A stretch of DNA of 64,000 bases from OMIW01 sp044235645 (GTDB lineage Bacteria > Bdellovibrionota_C > UBA2361 > OMIW01), in contig JBIIHQ010000001.1 of the NCBI GenBank assembly GCA_044235645.1, forward strand, positions 186,001 to 250,000, read 5' to 3'. The position numbers and the translations under genes are program-made. The first letter of the stretch is position 1, and every line of letters begins with the position of its first letter. The notes below the pieces were generated by a model, which saw only the letters and a list, made by a program, of their open reading frames with translations, was not told where the DNA came from and made no database searches. Shown in pieces: positions 16,753 to 25,552 of the stretch.

Positions 16753-17361
16753 ATGGTGCTTTACCCCCTTTCATTTCAGAAATTGGTCCGTGAACTGGCA
16801 AAGCTGCCTACTATTGGTGAGCGTACTGCGACGAGGCTTGCGTATCATATCATCGCTAATGATCCCGCGCTTGCACCAACGCTCGCCTCTGCCCTTGCTG
16901 ATGCAGTAGCACACATATCGCTTTGTTCGCGATGTTATTTCTTCTCAGAAGGCGGCGCATTATGCCCCATCTGTCGAGATGAGCGGCGAGAAGGTCACAT
17001 CATCTGCGTGGTAGAGAAGCCAGCAGACGTTGTCGCGATTGAGCGAGCAGGTGAGTATCGGGGCGTTTACCATGTCCTCCATGGGGTATGGGCTCCGTTG
17101 CGGGGGGTGGCTCCAGAGGATATTCGGATTAAGGAGCTTTTGGCCCGTATCGAAGGAGAGGAGGTTCGCGAAGTGATCATCGCAACCGGTGCAACCGTTG
17201 AGGGCGATGCGACGGCTCTCTACATAGGGCAGGAGCTTCGTGACCGCGGAGTTGTTTCAAGCCGCATCGCGCAAGGAATACCCAAGGGGGGAGAGCTTGA
17301 GGCCGCCGATGAACTCACCCTTGCCCGAGCTCTCAGTGGTCGGACGAGGTTCGGTGGGTGA
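16753..17361 (+). CDS. recR: Recombination protein RecR
   Basis: RecR acts with RecO/RecF to load RecA on SSB-coated gaps. The 202-residue product has normal length and domain order. An N-terminal helix-hairpin-helix (LAKLPTIGERTATRLAYHI) is followed by the C4 zinc finger CSRCYFFSEGGALCPIC (about residues 57-73). The Toprim domain comes next (ICVVEKPADVVAIE, then ATGATVEGDATALYI), with the C-terminal RIAQGIPKGGELEAADELTL. It closes the dnaX-ebfC-recR cluster; the small spacer before it holds a GGTGC/GCACC hairpin (about 16687-16699) without a T-tract. Confidence 0.96.
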   Translation: MVLYPLSFQKLVRELAKLPTIGERTATRLAYHIIANDPALAPTLASALADAVAHISLCSRCYFFSEGGALCPICRDERREGHIICVVEKPADVVAIERAGEYRGVYHVLHGVWAPLRGVAPEDIRIKELLARIEGEEVREVIIATGATVEGDATALYIGQELRDRGVVSSRIAQGIPKGGELEAADELTLARALSGRTRFGG

Positions 17362-17691
17362 GGGGGGTAGGTGGCGGTGCGCGGCGAAAATAATCAAACC
17401 GCTCGGCTTCTCATTCTGAGGTTCGTTCCTGACGCCGCTCGGCATTCCAGGTGAGATGTGGCCATCATTATGCCTGACGTCAACCAACGGGGTTGAGCCT
17501 TCGAGAATATTTAGATTTTCCAATTTAGGGCAGGGTTTCTTTTGTCGTATTCGATGAGGGGGGAAATACGATCTGGAAGGTGCTCATTTCAGGTCTAGAG
17601 ATTACTGCGAGGAAAGTCGTTTATGAACATTTTTCGCGGATCTTGACTCAATCGCTCCTATTTGGCACCATGCAGGGGCGTTTGGCGCTAT
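17362..17691 (+). other. Non-coding stretch between recR and tRNA-Asn
   Basis: No convincing gene is seen on either strand. The only notable structure is a 7-base inverted repeat, TCGTATT (17545-17551) and AATACGA (17565-17571), separated by 13 bases and lacking a T-tract. A TTGACT at 17643-17648 might be a -35 element for the tRNA, but I see no good -10 partner. Confidence 0.5.
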
Positions 17692-17767
17692 TCCCCGGTA
17701 GCTCAGTTGGTAGAGCAGGTGACTGTTAATCACCGGGTCGGCGGTTCGAGCCCGTCCCGGGGAGCCA
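17692..17767 (+). tRNA. tRNA-Asn (anticodon GUU)
   Basis: A complete 76-base cloverleaf with encoded CCA. The acceptor stem TCCCCGG pairs with CCGGGGA, the D arm is GCTCAGTTGGTAGAGC, the anticodon stem is GGTGA/TCACC with loop CTGTTAA (anticodon GTT at 17725-17727), the T arm includes GGTTCGAGCCC, and the discriminator is G. The neighbouring ogg gene starts seven bases later. No duplicated tRNA 3' end was seen that would suggest an integrated element. Confidence 0.97.
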
Positions 17768-17773
17768 TTTTTT

Positions 17774-18508
17774 TTGTTGGCCGTTCGCAATCTAATTCAC
17801 AAGGCCCTCGCCCCTCAGATATTTTGTGAGGACCGATATCGTCTCTTGCGATTGCCCGCCCCAGTCACCACCATTCCTTACTCTTCTCCCACAGCTATCC
17901 TTGCGTCGTTACCAGCGCTGCGCGCTGAGATCCTTAGAGCGCTGGATCGCTTTGCGGCAGTGCCGCGAGAGAAGTGGTTTCGGGAGGTTTTGGTGTGTGT
18001 GATGACACCGCAAAGTTCGCCGTACCGAGCGGAGGCGGCGATGGTTGTATTGGAAGAGCGGGGTTTTTTTGCGGGTGCGCTTTCGCACGATGAGGTAGCA
18101 GATATCCTCCGTAATTCAGCCCATTATGTGCGGTTTCATCGGGTCAAAGCGGCAAGATTGCTCCGAGCACTCGAAAGTCGTGATGCGGTAGAGCGGATCC
18201 TCGATGGTGCTTTACCACCGTTGGAAGAGCGGGATCAGCTGCGGCGTCTCGTTCTTGGTCTTGGGATGAAAGAGGCCTCGCATGCTCTTCGCAACATTGG
18301 TCGCCGGGGACTTGCGATATTAGATCGTCACATCCTCCGGGTGCTGCTTGAGTGCGGGCTTCTTGCCTCGGTACCACGCTCGATCAGTGACGCTCGGTAC
18401 CGAGAGATTGAGCAGATATTTATCTCCTTTGCCTACGATCTGGGAGAGTCACCGGATGTGCTTGATCTGTATCTCTGGGCTCGGGCTACCGGATCGGTGT
18501 TTAAGTAA
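17774..18508 (+). CDS. ogg: 8-oxoguanine DNA glycosylase/AP lyase, archaeal Ogg2 type
   Basis: Ogg2-family enzymes excise 8-oxoguanine and nick the abasic site. The 244-residue product matches the family best in its C-terminal half: LGMKEASHALRNIGR (catalytic Lys), LAILDRHILRVL (catalytic Asp), and the terminal ESPDVLDLYLWARATGSVFK. The N-terminal half carries a CVMTPQSSPYRAEAA motif typical of this helix-hairpin-helix fold. The start is doubtful: TTG 17774 is the earliest option and lies seven bases after the tRNA, and no ATG exists before 18001. The first 35 or so residues resemble nothing in the family, so the true start may be a later TTG near 17850. Confidence 0.85.
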   Translation: MLAVRNLIHKALAPQIFCEDRYRLLRLPAPVTTIPYSSPTAILASLPALRAEILRALDRFAAVPREKWFREVLVCVMTPQSSPYRAEAAMVVLEERGFFAGALSHDEVADILRNSAHYVRFHRVKAARLLRALESRDAVERILDGALPPLEERDQLRRLVLGLGMKEASHALRNIGRRGLAILDRHILRVLLECGLLASVPRSISDARYREIEQIFISFAYDLGESPDVLDLYLWARATGSVFK

Positions 18509-18544
18509 AGATGATAGCTCAACCGCGAGTCTCCCTCGCCTGCA

Positions 18545-19303
18545 CTACAACGGACTTTGTTGATCAGTCGCGGTCGCAATAATGTAGTTGATATTCACCC
18601 GCGCGGGTCGGGTGATGCAGAAGAGAATCATCTCGGCGACATCGTCAGCGGTAAGGGGTTCGATGTTTTCGTACACCTGGTCGGCACGGACTGAATCTCC
18701 CTTGAACCGAACAAGGCTAAAATTGGTCTGGACGGCACCGGGGTCGACCGAACTCACTCGAACCCGTGTTCCGTGAAGATCTTTCCTGAGGGAGTCGGAT
18801 ATCGCGGCGACGGCGCTCTTTGTCGCACAATAGACGGCTCCTCCGGCGTAGCTCGCGTGACCAGCGGTGGATCCAAGGGAAATAATATGCCCTGCGTTTC
18901 GTTTTACCATCGCGGGAAGGAAGCTGCGGGTCATTCGTAATAACCCGGTGACATTGGTTTCAATCATTTCCGACCATTCGTCGGGTGAGCCCTCCCAAAG
19001 GGGGTCGAGCGAGCGGGCAAGGCCGGCGTTGTTTATGAGGACATCGACCTGAGGGAAGCGTATGTCGACCTGATTCACAAAGGCTTCGATTGATCGAGGG
19101 CTTGTGACATCGAGAGGAATCGCAACCGCCTCGCGGGCCCCCAGGCTGATCAGCTCTTCCGACAGGTCCCGAATTTTATCCTCGGATCGAGCCCCGAGGA
19201 TAACAGCCGCACCTGCCCGAGCAAGGTGGGTCGCGGTGGCGAGTCCAATACCCGAGGATGCGCCGGTAACGATAACGGTCAGGTTTCTGAGGTTTGTGAT
19301 CAT
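18545..19303 (-). CDS. Short-chain dehydrogenase/reductase, YdfG-like
   Basis: A 252-residue classical SDR. It has the cofactor loop TGASSGIG (about residues 14-21), NNAG (about 91-94), the catalytic Ser in SLGSTAGH and the YCATK motif with Tyr/Lys (about 159-163). The overall pattern (WSEMIETNVTGLLRMTRSFL, VSSVDPGAVQTNFSLVRF) resembles YdfG, an NADP-dependent 3-hydroxy acid/serine dehydrogenase, so a small hydroxy-acid substrate is likely but not proven. The gene converges with ogg and is divergent from srkA. Confidence 0.88.
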   Translation of the reverse strand: MITNLRNLTVIVTGASSGIGLATATHLARAGAAVILGARSEDKIRDLSEELISLGAREAVAIPLDVTSPRSIEAFVNQVDIRFPQVDVLINNAGLARSLDPLWEGSPDEWSEMIETNVTGLLRMTRSFLPAMVKRNAGHIISLGSTAGHASYAGGAVYCATKSAVAAISDSLRKDLHGTRVRVSSVDPGAVQTNFSLVRFKGDSVRADQVYENIEPLTADDVAEMILFCITRPARVNINYIIATATDQQSPL

Positions 19304-19416
19304 GAGCTGATTCCTTCCGAGCAGGATATGGTACGTCGGGATTATTCTGATATTTCTTAGTTGTGTACTATAGTAGGACGATCACACTGAACGGCGCTAC
19401 GAACGAAAAAATTCCT

Positions 19417-20421
19417 ATGACGACCCCCCCTCATTCCCCTGAACAATTGAGAGATTTTTTTGCACTCACCCCTGATCGGATCCTTGCGGCGGTTGAGTCA
19501 TTCGGGGTTGAATGTACGGGACGGTGGTTCGCCCTCAATAGTATGGAGAATAGGGTCTTTGAGGTGGAACTTGATGTCGATCCAAGTCTTCCAAAGCATC
19601 AACGGTTTTTGATTGCGAAGTTTTACCGACCCGGCCGATGGAGTCGGGAGCAGATTTTTGAGGAACACGAGTTCCTCTATGACCTCGCGGAGCGAGAGAT
19701 ACCGGTAGCGGCACCGGTGCGGGATGGTGATGGTTCTTCGGTTCGAGTTCTCGAGGGTACCGAGATTCCCTTTGCGGTCTTCCCGCGACTAGCGGGGCGT
19801 TCCCCCGATGAGCTTCAGGAGGATGATCTTCCCTGGCTGGGCCGGTTGTTGGCTCGGATGCACACAATAGGAGCACTGCGACAGGCGGAACATCGAGTCA
19901 ACCTGACGGTCGAGTCGTACGGCTGGAAAAATATCGCGTTTCTCCTCGAAAACAACCTCGTCGATCGAGAGGTCCGATCCTCGTATGAGCGGGTTGCTCA
20001 AACGGCCTGCGAGCTCTGCGAGCCTCTTCTTGCGGGGCTGCCTACCCAACGAATCCATGGCGATTGCCATCTTGCCAACGTGATCCAGAGCCCTGAGGGT
20101 CCGGCACTTGTTGATTTTGATGATATGGTAGTGGGCCCCGTGGTGCAGGACGTCTGGCTTTTGGTGCCTGGCCGAGACGCCGAAGCGTCGTATCACCGGG
20201 AGCTGATGCTTGAGGCGTACGAGATTTTCCGGCCTTTCCCCCGTGAACAGCTCCGGGCAGTCGAAGCGTTGCGAACTCTCCGGTTCATCCACTATGCGGC
20301 GTGGTTGGCTCGCCGGTGGCACGACCCCGCGTTCCAGCGAGTATTCTCCTTCTTCGGAGCCCCCGGCTATTGGGCGCGGCATGTGGGGGAGCTTGAAGAG
20401 CAGATGGGGGTTCTGGGGTAG
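19417..20421 (+). CDS. srkA: Stress response kinase A (SrkA/YihE family)
   Basis: SrkA is a Ser/Thr-type kinase of the aminoglycoside phosphotransferase fold that protects E. coli from envelope and stress-induced death. The 334-residue product has FFALTPDRILAAVESFGVEC and ALNSMENRVFEVEL at its N-terminus, the catalytic loop RIHGDCHLANVI (about residue 210-221) and the metal-binding LVDFDDMVVGP (about 230-240), as in YihE. ATG 19417 matches the family N-terminus; an upstream ATG at 19363 would add 18 residues. The product has the usual length. It is followed by a small ORF and a bidirectional terminator. Confidence 0.92.
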   Translation: MTTPPHSPEQLRDFFALTPDRILAAVESFGVECTGRWFALNSMENRVFEVELDVDPSLPKHQRFLIAKFYRPGRWSREQIFEEHEFLYDLAEREIPVAAPVRDGDGSSVRVLEGTEIPFAVFPRLAGRSPDELQEDDLPWLGRLLARMHTIGALRQAEHRVNLTVESYGWKNIAFLLENNLVDREVRSSYERVAQTACELCEPLLAGLPTQRIHGDCHLANVIQSPEGPALVDFDDMVVGPVVQDVWLLVPGRDAEASYHRELMLEAYEIFRPFPREQLRAVEALRTLRFIHYAAWLARRWHDPAFQRVFSFFGAPGYWARHVGELEEQMGVLG

Positions 20422-20492
20422 GATTTTTGCTACTTTGTGGGGCAATGTGCGGAATTTGCTTGACTTTGTCGGAGCTATGGATTAACCTTCCG

Positions 20493-20825
20493 ATGTTTAC
20501 CCATAAAAGGTTGATGGAAAGGTTTATCCTTTCTCGCGTTTCGGAGACTGCTGGTATCGGTTGCCTTTGCACCGCGCAAGGGGTGGTCGTCTATCCCAAA
20601 GGCGAAGGTGAGTGGCCTCGCTACATGTTCAAGGGTGGAGTGCGTGTCAATGATCCTCCCAGGAGGGCTGTCATCGATGCTGCTGCAGAAGTCGTCCGAG
20701 AGGCCGTGAAGGACTTTAGGCGGCTCCCTCAAGATGAAAAGGGAGGGCGTAAGGGGCCAGACACCATCGAATTCTGCTGGTGTGAGGCGAGGGAACAGGT
20801 CATTAGAGTAATCACGCGGCATTGA
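20493..20825 (+). CDS. Small hypothetical protein
   Basis: A 110-residue frame between srkA and a convergent terminator. It encodes a cysteine pair (GCLC), an aromatic segment and then a charged helix (VIDAAAEVVREAVKDFRRL), ending with CWCEAREQVIRVITRH. No family is recognised. No strong ribosome site stands before ATG 20493; ATG 20514 with AAAGG upstream is an alternative. The helical pattern and the position just before a terminator argue that it is real, but not strongly. Confidence 0.4.
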   Translation: MFTHKRLMERFILSRVSETAGIGCLCTAQGVVVYPKGEGEWPRYMFKGGVRVNDPPRRAVIDAAAEVVREAVKDFRRLPQDEKGGRKGPDTIEFCWCEAREQVIRVITRH

Positions 20826-20837
20826 CTTCCGCTATAG

Positions 20838-20880
20838 GCGTGCCCCCAACACAGCTGTGGTTGCGGGGCTCGCCTTTAAT
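20838..20880. terminator. Bidirectional terminator between convergent genes
   Basis: GGCG-GCCCC-AAC pairs with GGTT-GGGGC-CGCC over about 14 base pairs with small mismatches, loop around ACAGCTGT, followed by TTTAATTT. It lies between the plus-strand small ORF (ends 20825) and the minus-strand ABC transporter gene (ends 20881), whose last codons abut it. Confidence 0.75.
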
Positions 20881-22668
20881 TTATCCACCCACCTTCCTTT
20901 CATAGTCCTCCCAGGCCCGATAAAACGCTCCACGACGCTGTATCAGCTCATCGAAACCCCCAAACTCCTCAACCTTGCCTGCGGCAACATAAACAATCTT
21001 GTCAAACAGCTGCACCAAATTAAGTCGGTGCACAGCTGCGGCGATCGTTCTCTCCGAAAAATGGGACAGTATCCCGACGAATATCTCCTTCTCGGTTCGA
21101 GGATCGAGGCTTGATGTCGGTTCATCGAGCAGGAGGATCGCTCTGCTTTCTGCCCGAAGGAGACCGCGGGCGAGGGCCACCCGCTGCTTTTCTCCGACAG
21201 AGAGATTTAATCCGTTCTCAGCGAGATCGGACTCGATCCCGTTTTCAAGTTTTTCTATTACTTTCTGTAGTCTAGCTAGTCCGACAAATCGTTGAATATC
21301 CTGCGATGAAAAATCTTGGCCCATCGTCAGATTATAGAGGAGAGTTTCACTAAATATCTCCGGCTCTTGTGGAACCAGAAGTGTTTGACGGGCGATATCC
21401 TCGATGAGTATCTGCGTCTGTTTATCAGTACTCATTCGATACGAGGAGGGAACGAGAAGCCCACCGAGATTTTTGAGGAGTGTTGATTTACCGCCTCCAC
21501 TGGGTCCAACCAGCGCTATTTTTTCACCTCGCTTTATGGTGAGTGATAATCCGCGCAATCCTGAGTGTTCGCCGGTGGCATAAGAGAAGGTAAGATCGTC
21601 GATCGCGAGATTTGACCAGGTGGGATCAAATTCTTCGGCTACCTCGGGAGCTTTCATCGCTGCGGCCTGGTAAATAACTGAGTGTCCATCCTCATACGCG
21701 ACCGAGGATTCGATAATGCCGCCGTAATAAGCCGTGAAGGAACCAATGGCCTGAAATACCTTATCAAGGTAATCGAGTAAGACATAGGCCTCTTGAACAT
21801 TAAATGGCTGTGATGGATCACGATGCCCATAGAGATACATCAGCAGCGAGGTGCCGATCACGAGACTGTATCCGACAGAGGTCGAGCCCCACTTTAGTTC
21901 GCTGTATCGGCTGATCCGTTTTGCATTGTCGTAGCCTTCGTCCTGTTGCTTTTGAAGGTACTGGGTCGCGGAACCCTCGAGAGCCAATGTTTTTACCGTA
22001 ACAACATGGAAGAGGTAATCGACGCAGATTCGGTTGATCTTATTCGCAAATGAATTGTTCCTTCGGATAGCGTCAGCCAGCCGTTTGTTGAAGTAGATCA
22101 TACTGAGCACCGTGACGATGCTCATACCTATCACGGTGCATGCCACCTTTGGATCGAGTGCAAAGAGGTAGCTGCTCGCCACAACAAGCTTTATGACCCC
22201 CTCCAAAATCTGCCACACATAGGTGCCGATCATCTGGTCGATCGCTCCGGCAGCACGATTGAGTTTACTGAGATTGTCTCCTGAGTGGGTACCGATGTGC
22301 CACGAGAGGGGAAACTTCATCAAAGATGCAAAGATGCGGTTGAGGGTGTACATCCGCGAGCAATATGCGGTCGTTGTCTGAAGGTAGCGGGCAAAATGGT
22401 GAGAGAAGGTGTTGAGGAGCCGAAGGGCGGTGTACGCAGCGACCCCCCACAGGCTATCGGCGAACGCCTCCTCCGAGAATCCCCGAGTCGTCAGGGTTGC
22501 AAAGGTGTAGCCAATCGCAAAAGGAACGAGCAGCTGACTGAGAGTAGAGATGATGAAGAGGAAGACGAACGTAGCGAAGCGAATACGGGCGCCGACCGTT
22601 GATTCCCATGAGCCGAGTAGCAGACCTTTGAGGGGAGAGGGCGGAGGAGAGGAGGGGCGTGGGGCCAT
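20881..22668 (-). CDS. ABC exporter, fused permease/ATPase
   Basis: A 595-residue half-transporter of the ABCB/MsbA architecture. About six hydrophobic helices lie between residues 27 and 310, and the nucleotide-binding domain starts near 350. The NBD has Walker A GPSGGGKST, Q-loop VPQEPEIF, signature LSVGEKQR, Walker B AILLLDEPTSS and the H-loop in AAAVHRLNLVQ, so it should be an active ATPase. The substrate cannot be told; lipids, peptides and drugs are all possible. It sits alone between the terminator and efp. The N-terminus is Pro/Ser-rich before the first helix. Confidence 0.88.
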   Translation of the reverse strand: MAPRPSSPPPSPLKGLLLGSWESTVGARIRFATFVFLFIISTLSQLLVPFAIGYTFATLTTRGFSEEAFADSLWGVAAYTALRLLNTFSHHFARYLQTTTAYCSRMYTLNRIFASLMKFPLSWHIGTHSGDNLSKLNRAAGAIDQMIGTYVWQILEGVIKLVVASSYLFALDPKVACTVIGMSIVTVLSMIYFNKRLADAIRRNNSFANKINRICVDYLFHVVTVKTLALEGSATQYLQKQQDEGYDNAKRISRYSELKWGSTSVGYSLVIGTSLLMYLYGHRDPSQPFNVQEAYVLLDYLDKVFQAIGSFTAYYGGIIESSVAYEDGHSVIYQAAAMKAPEVAEEFDPTWSNLAIDDLTFSYATGEHSGLRGLSLTIKRGEKIALVGPSGGGKSTLLKNLGGLLVPSSYRMSTDKQTQILIEDIARQTLLVPQEPEIFSETLLYNLTMGQDFSSQDIQRFVGLARLQKVIEKLENGIESDLAENGLNLSVGEKQRVALARGLLRAESRAILLLDEPTSSLDPRTEKEIFVGILSHFSERTIAAAVHRLNLVQLFDKIVYVAAGKVEEFGGFDELIQRRGAFYRAWEDYERKVGG

Positions 22669-22792
22669 GGTGTTTCGGCGAATGCGCGCTCTGTAAGGGA
22701 AGAACCGGGGACGAGGATGAGCCTATCGAGAAAGTGCCCCATGTGGGGCGACCGGTGCCTCCGCACTGCTGTCGCCCCAATTGGTTTCAGGC

Positions 22793-23350
22793 CTAGTCAG
22801 CACGCTTCACGTAGGTCCCCTCTTCGGTATTGACTATGATTCTGTCCCCTATCTTTACGAATGGTGGCACAGAGAGGCTGAGTCCGGTATCGGTTTTTGC
22901 GGGCTTGGGGGAGTTGCTCGCGGTGGCGCCTTTCATCTCGGGCTCGGTGTCGGCGACTGTAAGGGTCACGGTCGTGGGGAGCCCGACGCCGATTGGTTCG
23001 TCATTGTAAAGGGTGACGTCGACAACCATTTCATCTTGGAGAAAGTGGACCGCATCTCCGAGGGTTTCACCACTAATAACATACTGCTCGTACGTTTCAG
23101 TTGTCATAAAATGATAGCCCTCGCCATCGTGGTACAGGTAGGTTGCCTTGTAGCTCGACACATCTGCTTCTGGAACCTCGTCTGTCGAAGCAAACTTGGT
23201 TTCGGTTTGAAGTCCGGTGATGAGGTTTCGGAGCTTAAGTTTAATGTGAGCCCCGAGATTGCCGGGGGTATTATGGTGAAAATCCATTACGCGCTGGGGG
23301 GCATTGTTGAATATGATAACGGTGCCCTTGCGGAGGTTGGTTGCCTTCAT
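22793..23350 (-). CDS. efp: Translation elongation factor P with Asn at the tip position
   Basis: EF-P enters the ribosomal E site and relieves stalling at polyproline. The 185-residue product has all three beta-barrel domains: KATNLRKGTVIIFNNAPQRV at the start, YVISGETLGDAVHFLQDEM in domain II and LSVPPFVKIGDRIIVNTEEG in domain III. The domain I tip loop reads TPGNLGAHIKLKLRN, so the residue aligned with E. coli Lys34 is Asn31. That residue cannot be lysylated, rhamnosylated or 5-aminopentanolylated as described for Lys or Arg. GGAG precedes the start at a moderate distance. Identity as EF-P rather than the EfpL/YeiP paralogue is likely from the length and the C-terminus. Confidence 0.93.
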   Translation of the reverse strand: MKATNLRKGTVIIFNNAPQRVMDFHHNTPGNLGAHIKLKLRNLITGLQTETKFASTDEVPEADVSSYKATYLYHDGEGYHFMTTETYEQYVISGETLGDAVHFLQDEMVVDVTLYNDEPIGVGLPTTVTLTVADTEPEMKGATASNSPKPAKTDTGLSLSVPPFVKIGDRIIVNTEEGTYVKRAD

Positions 23351-23466
23351 ACGTCTTCTACTCCAGAGGATAGCGGTGGATAGCTTTGATGGCCGCGAAG
23401 CACGCTATCTGCGGACTGTCATGGCTGCGAGCTGCTGTCGCTTAATCGGACACCCTACCATAAAAA

Positions 23467-24063
23467 CTATTCGGCAGGTAGGAGCTGGCCTGCCGCTGAC
23501 GGGGAATCGTGGTGATCGGGGATATTCGGTCTTTCGTGATGGCGATCGGGGAACTTTGGGGTGCCGAAGATAGGGGGAGGATAGGTCGGGTCTGGGCGGT
23601 GGCGGTGGCGTGGTTCGGTGACAATAACGACCGAGGTATTTGATTGAGGGGGCTGCGGCACCGATGGCGGTTGGGGAGGGACACCTAATGACGTGATGAT
23701 CGTCGTGATCTGGTTCTGAAGTTGAGCAACAGCGTCCTCGCACCGTTCCATGGAGCCAGAGCGACAGAGCGATTTCGCGAGCTCAATATCAAGCTCGACC
23801 CCCGTTTTTCGTTTGATTCTCGAGCGAGTGCGGTCAAGCTCAGCCAGCCAGGCAGACCGGCGAGAACCGAGGGGAGGAAGTTGGTTCGGAGCGTCACCAC
23901 TGGATTTATCTTCAATGACGACGATGGGTTCAGCAAATCCGGGGGATGATGGCGATGAGAGAGTGATAGTGAGGAAGAGAAGGCCGAGGGTAGCGGCTAT
24001 TGATGGAAAGGGGGTCCTCCCCCGTTGGTTGGTACTATCTAATCGGCAGTTGGATGGTACCAT
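23467..24063 (-). CDS. Secreted His/Pro-rich hypothetical protein
   Basis: A 198-residue product with a hydrophobic signal region at about residues 20-44 (SIAATLGLLFLTITLSS) and a likely cleavage after FAEP or nearby. A short helical section has Arg/Lys/Glu pairs and two cysteines (LCRSGSMERCEDA). The tail of about 70 residues is rich in Pro and His (RHRHRPDP and DRHHERPNIPDHHD). The His clusters could bind metal. No family is recognised. ATG 24063 is used. The gene lies just upstream of efp on the same strand. Confidence 0.6.
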   Translation of the reverse strand: MVPSNCRLDSTNQRGRTPFPSIAATLGLLFLTITLSSPSSPGFAEPIVVIEDKSSGDAPNQLPPLGSRRSAWLAELDRTRSRIKRKTGVELDIELAKSLCRSGSMERCEDAVAQLQNQITTIITSLGVPPQPPSVPQPPQSNTSVVIVTEPRHRHRPDPTYPPPIFGTPKFPDRHHERPNIPDHHDSPSAAGQLLPAE

Positions 24064-24241
24064 GTCGCATCATACCAATGAAGGCGGTTCCGCAGACTAA
24101 GGTGCGGTGAGGCTTTGGATAGGAGACATCGAGAAGAGGCACACGGTCAAGCTATGTCTCAGGACCCTCATGAGGTTACCATAAGGGGCCGTATGATCGG
24201 GAGGGGCAAGCCATTTTCCCGTATTAAAAAGGGAGGGAGTT

Positions 24242-25552
24242 GTGGAGCAGAGTGGTACTATTGAGACTACCCCATGGGTGCTAGCACGGATGACGGGGCT
24301 TGCGGGTGCAGGCCGAGGGATAGGCCCGGTGGAGGATAGCTCCGAAAAAGACCTTGTTGGCATTAAAGCATTTGTCGCGGGGGGCCTCCCGGGGGATCTG
24401 GTCAGAGCGACTCTCATCCAGCGGAAAAATAAATTCGTTGAGGGGACCCTTGCAGAGATTGTGGAGCCATCACCGCATCGTCGGATCGCCCCCTGTCCGG
24501 TTGTCGCAGAGTGTGGTGGTTGTGACCTCCAGTCGTTACGGTATGAGAGTCAGCTCAACCTTAAGCGGGAGATGATAATCGGCGCGTTTCGGGCTGCACG
24601 ACTTGAGCGAGAGGCTTTACTCGTTCGCCCTTTTGAGGAGAGCGCCGAAGGGGGATATCGTCGTCGATTCTCGTTTCATATAGATCAAGCGGGATTGGTG
24701 GGACTTTATCGCCGAGGTTCTCGCTCAGTATTGCCCCTTTCGCGCTGTTTTGTTGCGACCGACGAGGTTAATTCGGCTCTTGAAAAGCTTCCCTTAGTTG
24801 CTCAGGCGCTCGCAGGGGTTGCCGCAACCGCGGTAATAGAGAGTGGCGAGGGGATGGTTGGGATTGCGTTGGTACTCGCAGAAAATATCTCGCCGCAGAT
24901 GATAGATACGATTGCAGCAACGCTCCAAGAGCTCGCGACGGTATGGTCGATTCGGGTTCGGGATCATGTTGTCCGAGAATCTGGAGGGTTAGGTATGATC
25001 CTTGAGGTCGATGGTCGCCTGATGCCTCTGCCTCTCGGGTCTTTTTCTCAGGTCAATCGAGACGTAAACAGCAAACTAGTGAAGCGGGTTGTTGAGATCG
25101 TGATGGATGTCTCCGCGAAGCGGGTACTCGATCTTTATGCCGGTGCAGGTAATTTTGCGATACCGATTGCTTCGCGGGGGGTGACAACAACTGCCGTTGA
25201 GTTGGTCCCTGAGCTCGTGGGAGCAGCCGAGCCTTTTGTCGCAAAGAACGGCCTGCCAATCGAGTATCGGTGTATCAGTGTGGAAAAATTTCTCCGGCAC
25301 ATCGAGGGTAAGATTTGGGATTGTATCGTCGTTGATCCACCACGCAGCGGGCTCGGCTCGGTTGTCTCATCGTTGCCCAAGAGTCGAACGGTGCTCTTGA
25401 TATCGTGTCAACTCTCAAGTTGCGTGCGAGATGTGAAGTCGCTGATTGAGCGGGGGTACCAGGTGGAGAGTATTGAGCCGTTTGATATGTTTGCGCAGAC
25501 ATCGCATGCCGAGATCTTATCGGTCCTTCGGCTTGGCGATGAGGGTTATTAA
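24242..25552 (+). CDS. rlmD: 23S rRNA/tRNA m5U methyltransferase, RlmD/TrmA family
   Basis: These enzymes methylate C5 of uridine in 23S rRNA or tRNA using SAM. The 436-residue product has a TRAM-like N-terminal domain and an iron-sulfur cysteine set (CPVVAECGGC, with a likely fourth at LSRCF). It also has the SAM site VLDLYAGAGNFAIP (about residue 298-311), the VDPPRSGLG motif and the catalytic cysteine in LISCQLSSCVRD. The presence of the cluster points to RlmD/RlmCD-like rather than TrmA, but substrate choice is uncertain. GTG 24242 is preceded by GGGAGGGAG. Its stop overlaps the convergent next gene by three bases. Confidence 0.85.
   Translation: MEQSGTIETTPWVLARMTGLAGAGRGIGPVEDSSEKDLVGIKAFVAGGLPGDLVRATLIQRKNKFVEGTLAEIVEPSPHRRIAPCPVVAECGGCDLQSLRYESQLNLKREMIIGAFRAARLEREALLVRPFEESAEGGYRRRFSFHIDQAGLVGLYRRGSRSVLPLSRCFVATDEVNSALEKLPLVAQALAGVAATAVIESGEGMVGIALVLAENISPQMIDTIAATLQELATVWSIRVRDHVVRESGGLGMILEVDGRLMPLPLGSFSQVNRDVNSKLVKRVVEIVMDVSAKRVLDLYAGAGNFAIPIASRGVTTTAVELVPELVGAAEPFVAKNGLPIEYRCISVEKFLRHIEGKIWDCIVVDPPRSGLGSVVSSLPKSRTVLLISCQLSSCVRDVKSLIERGYQVESIEPFDMFAQTSHAEILSVLRLGDEGY

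Noticed and set aside
17692..17800. tRNA-Asn as an integration site for a mobile element
   Set aside because: No integrase gene and no repeated tRNA 3' end were found in the window; the downstream gene is chromosomal ogg.
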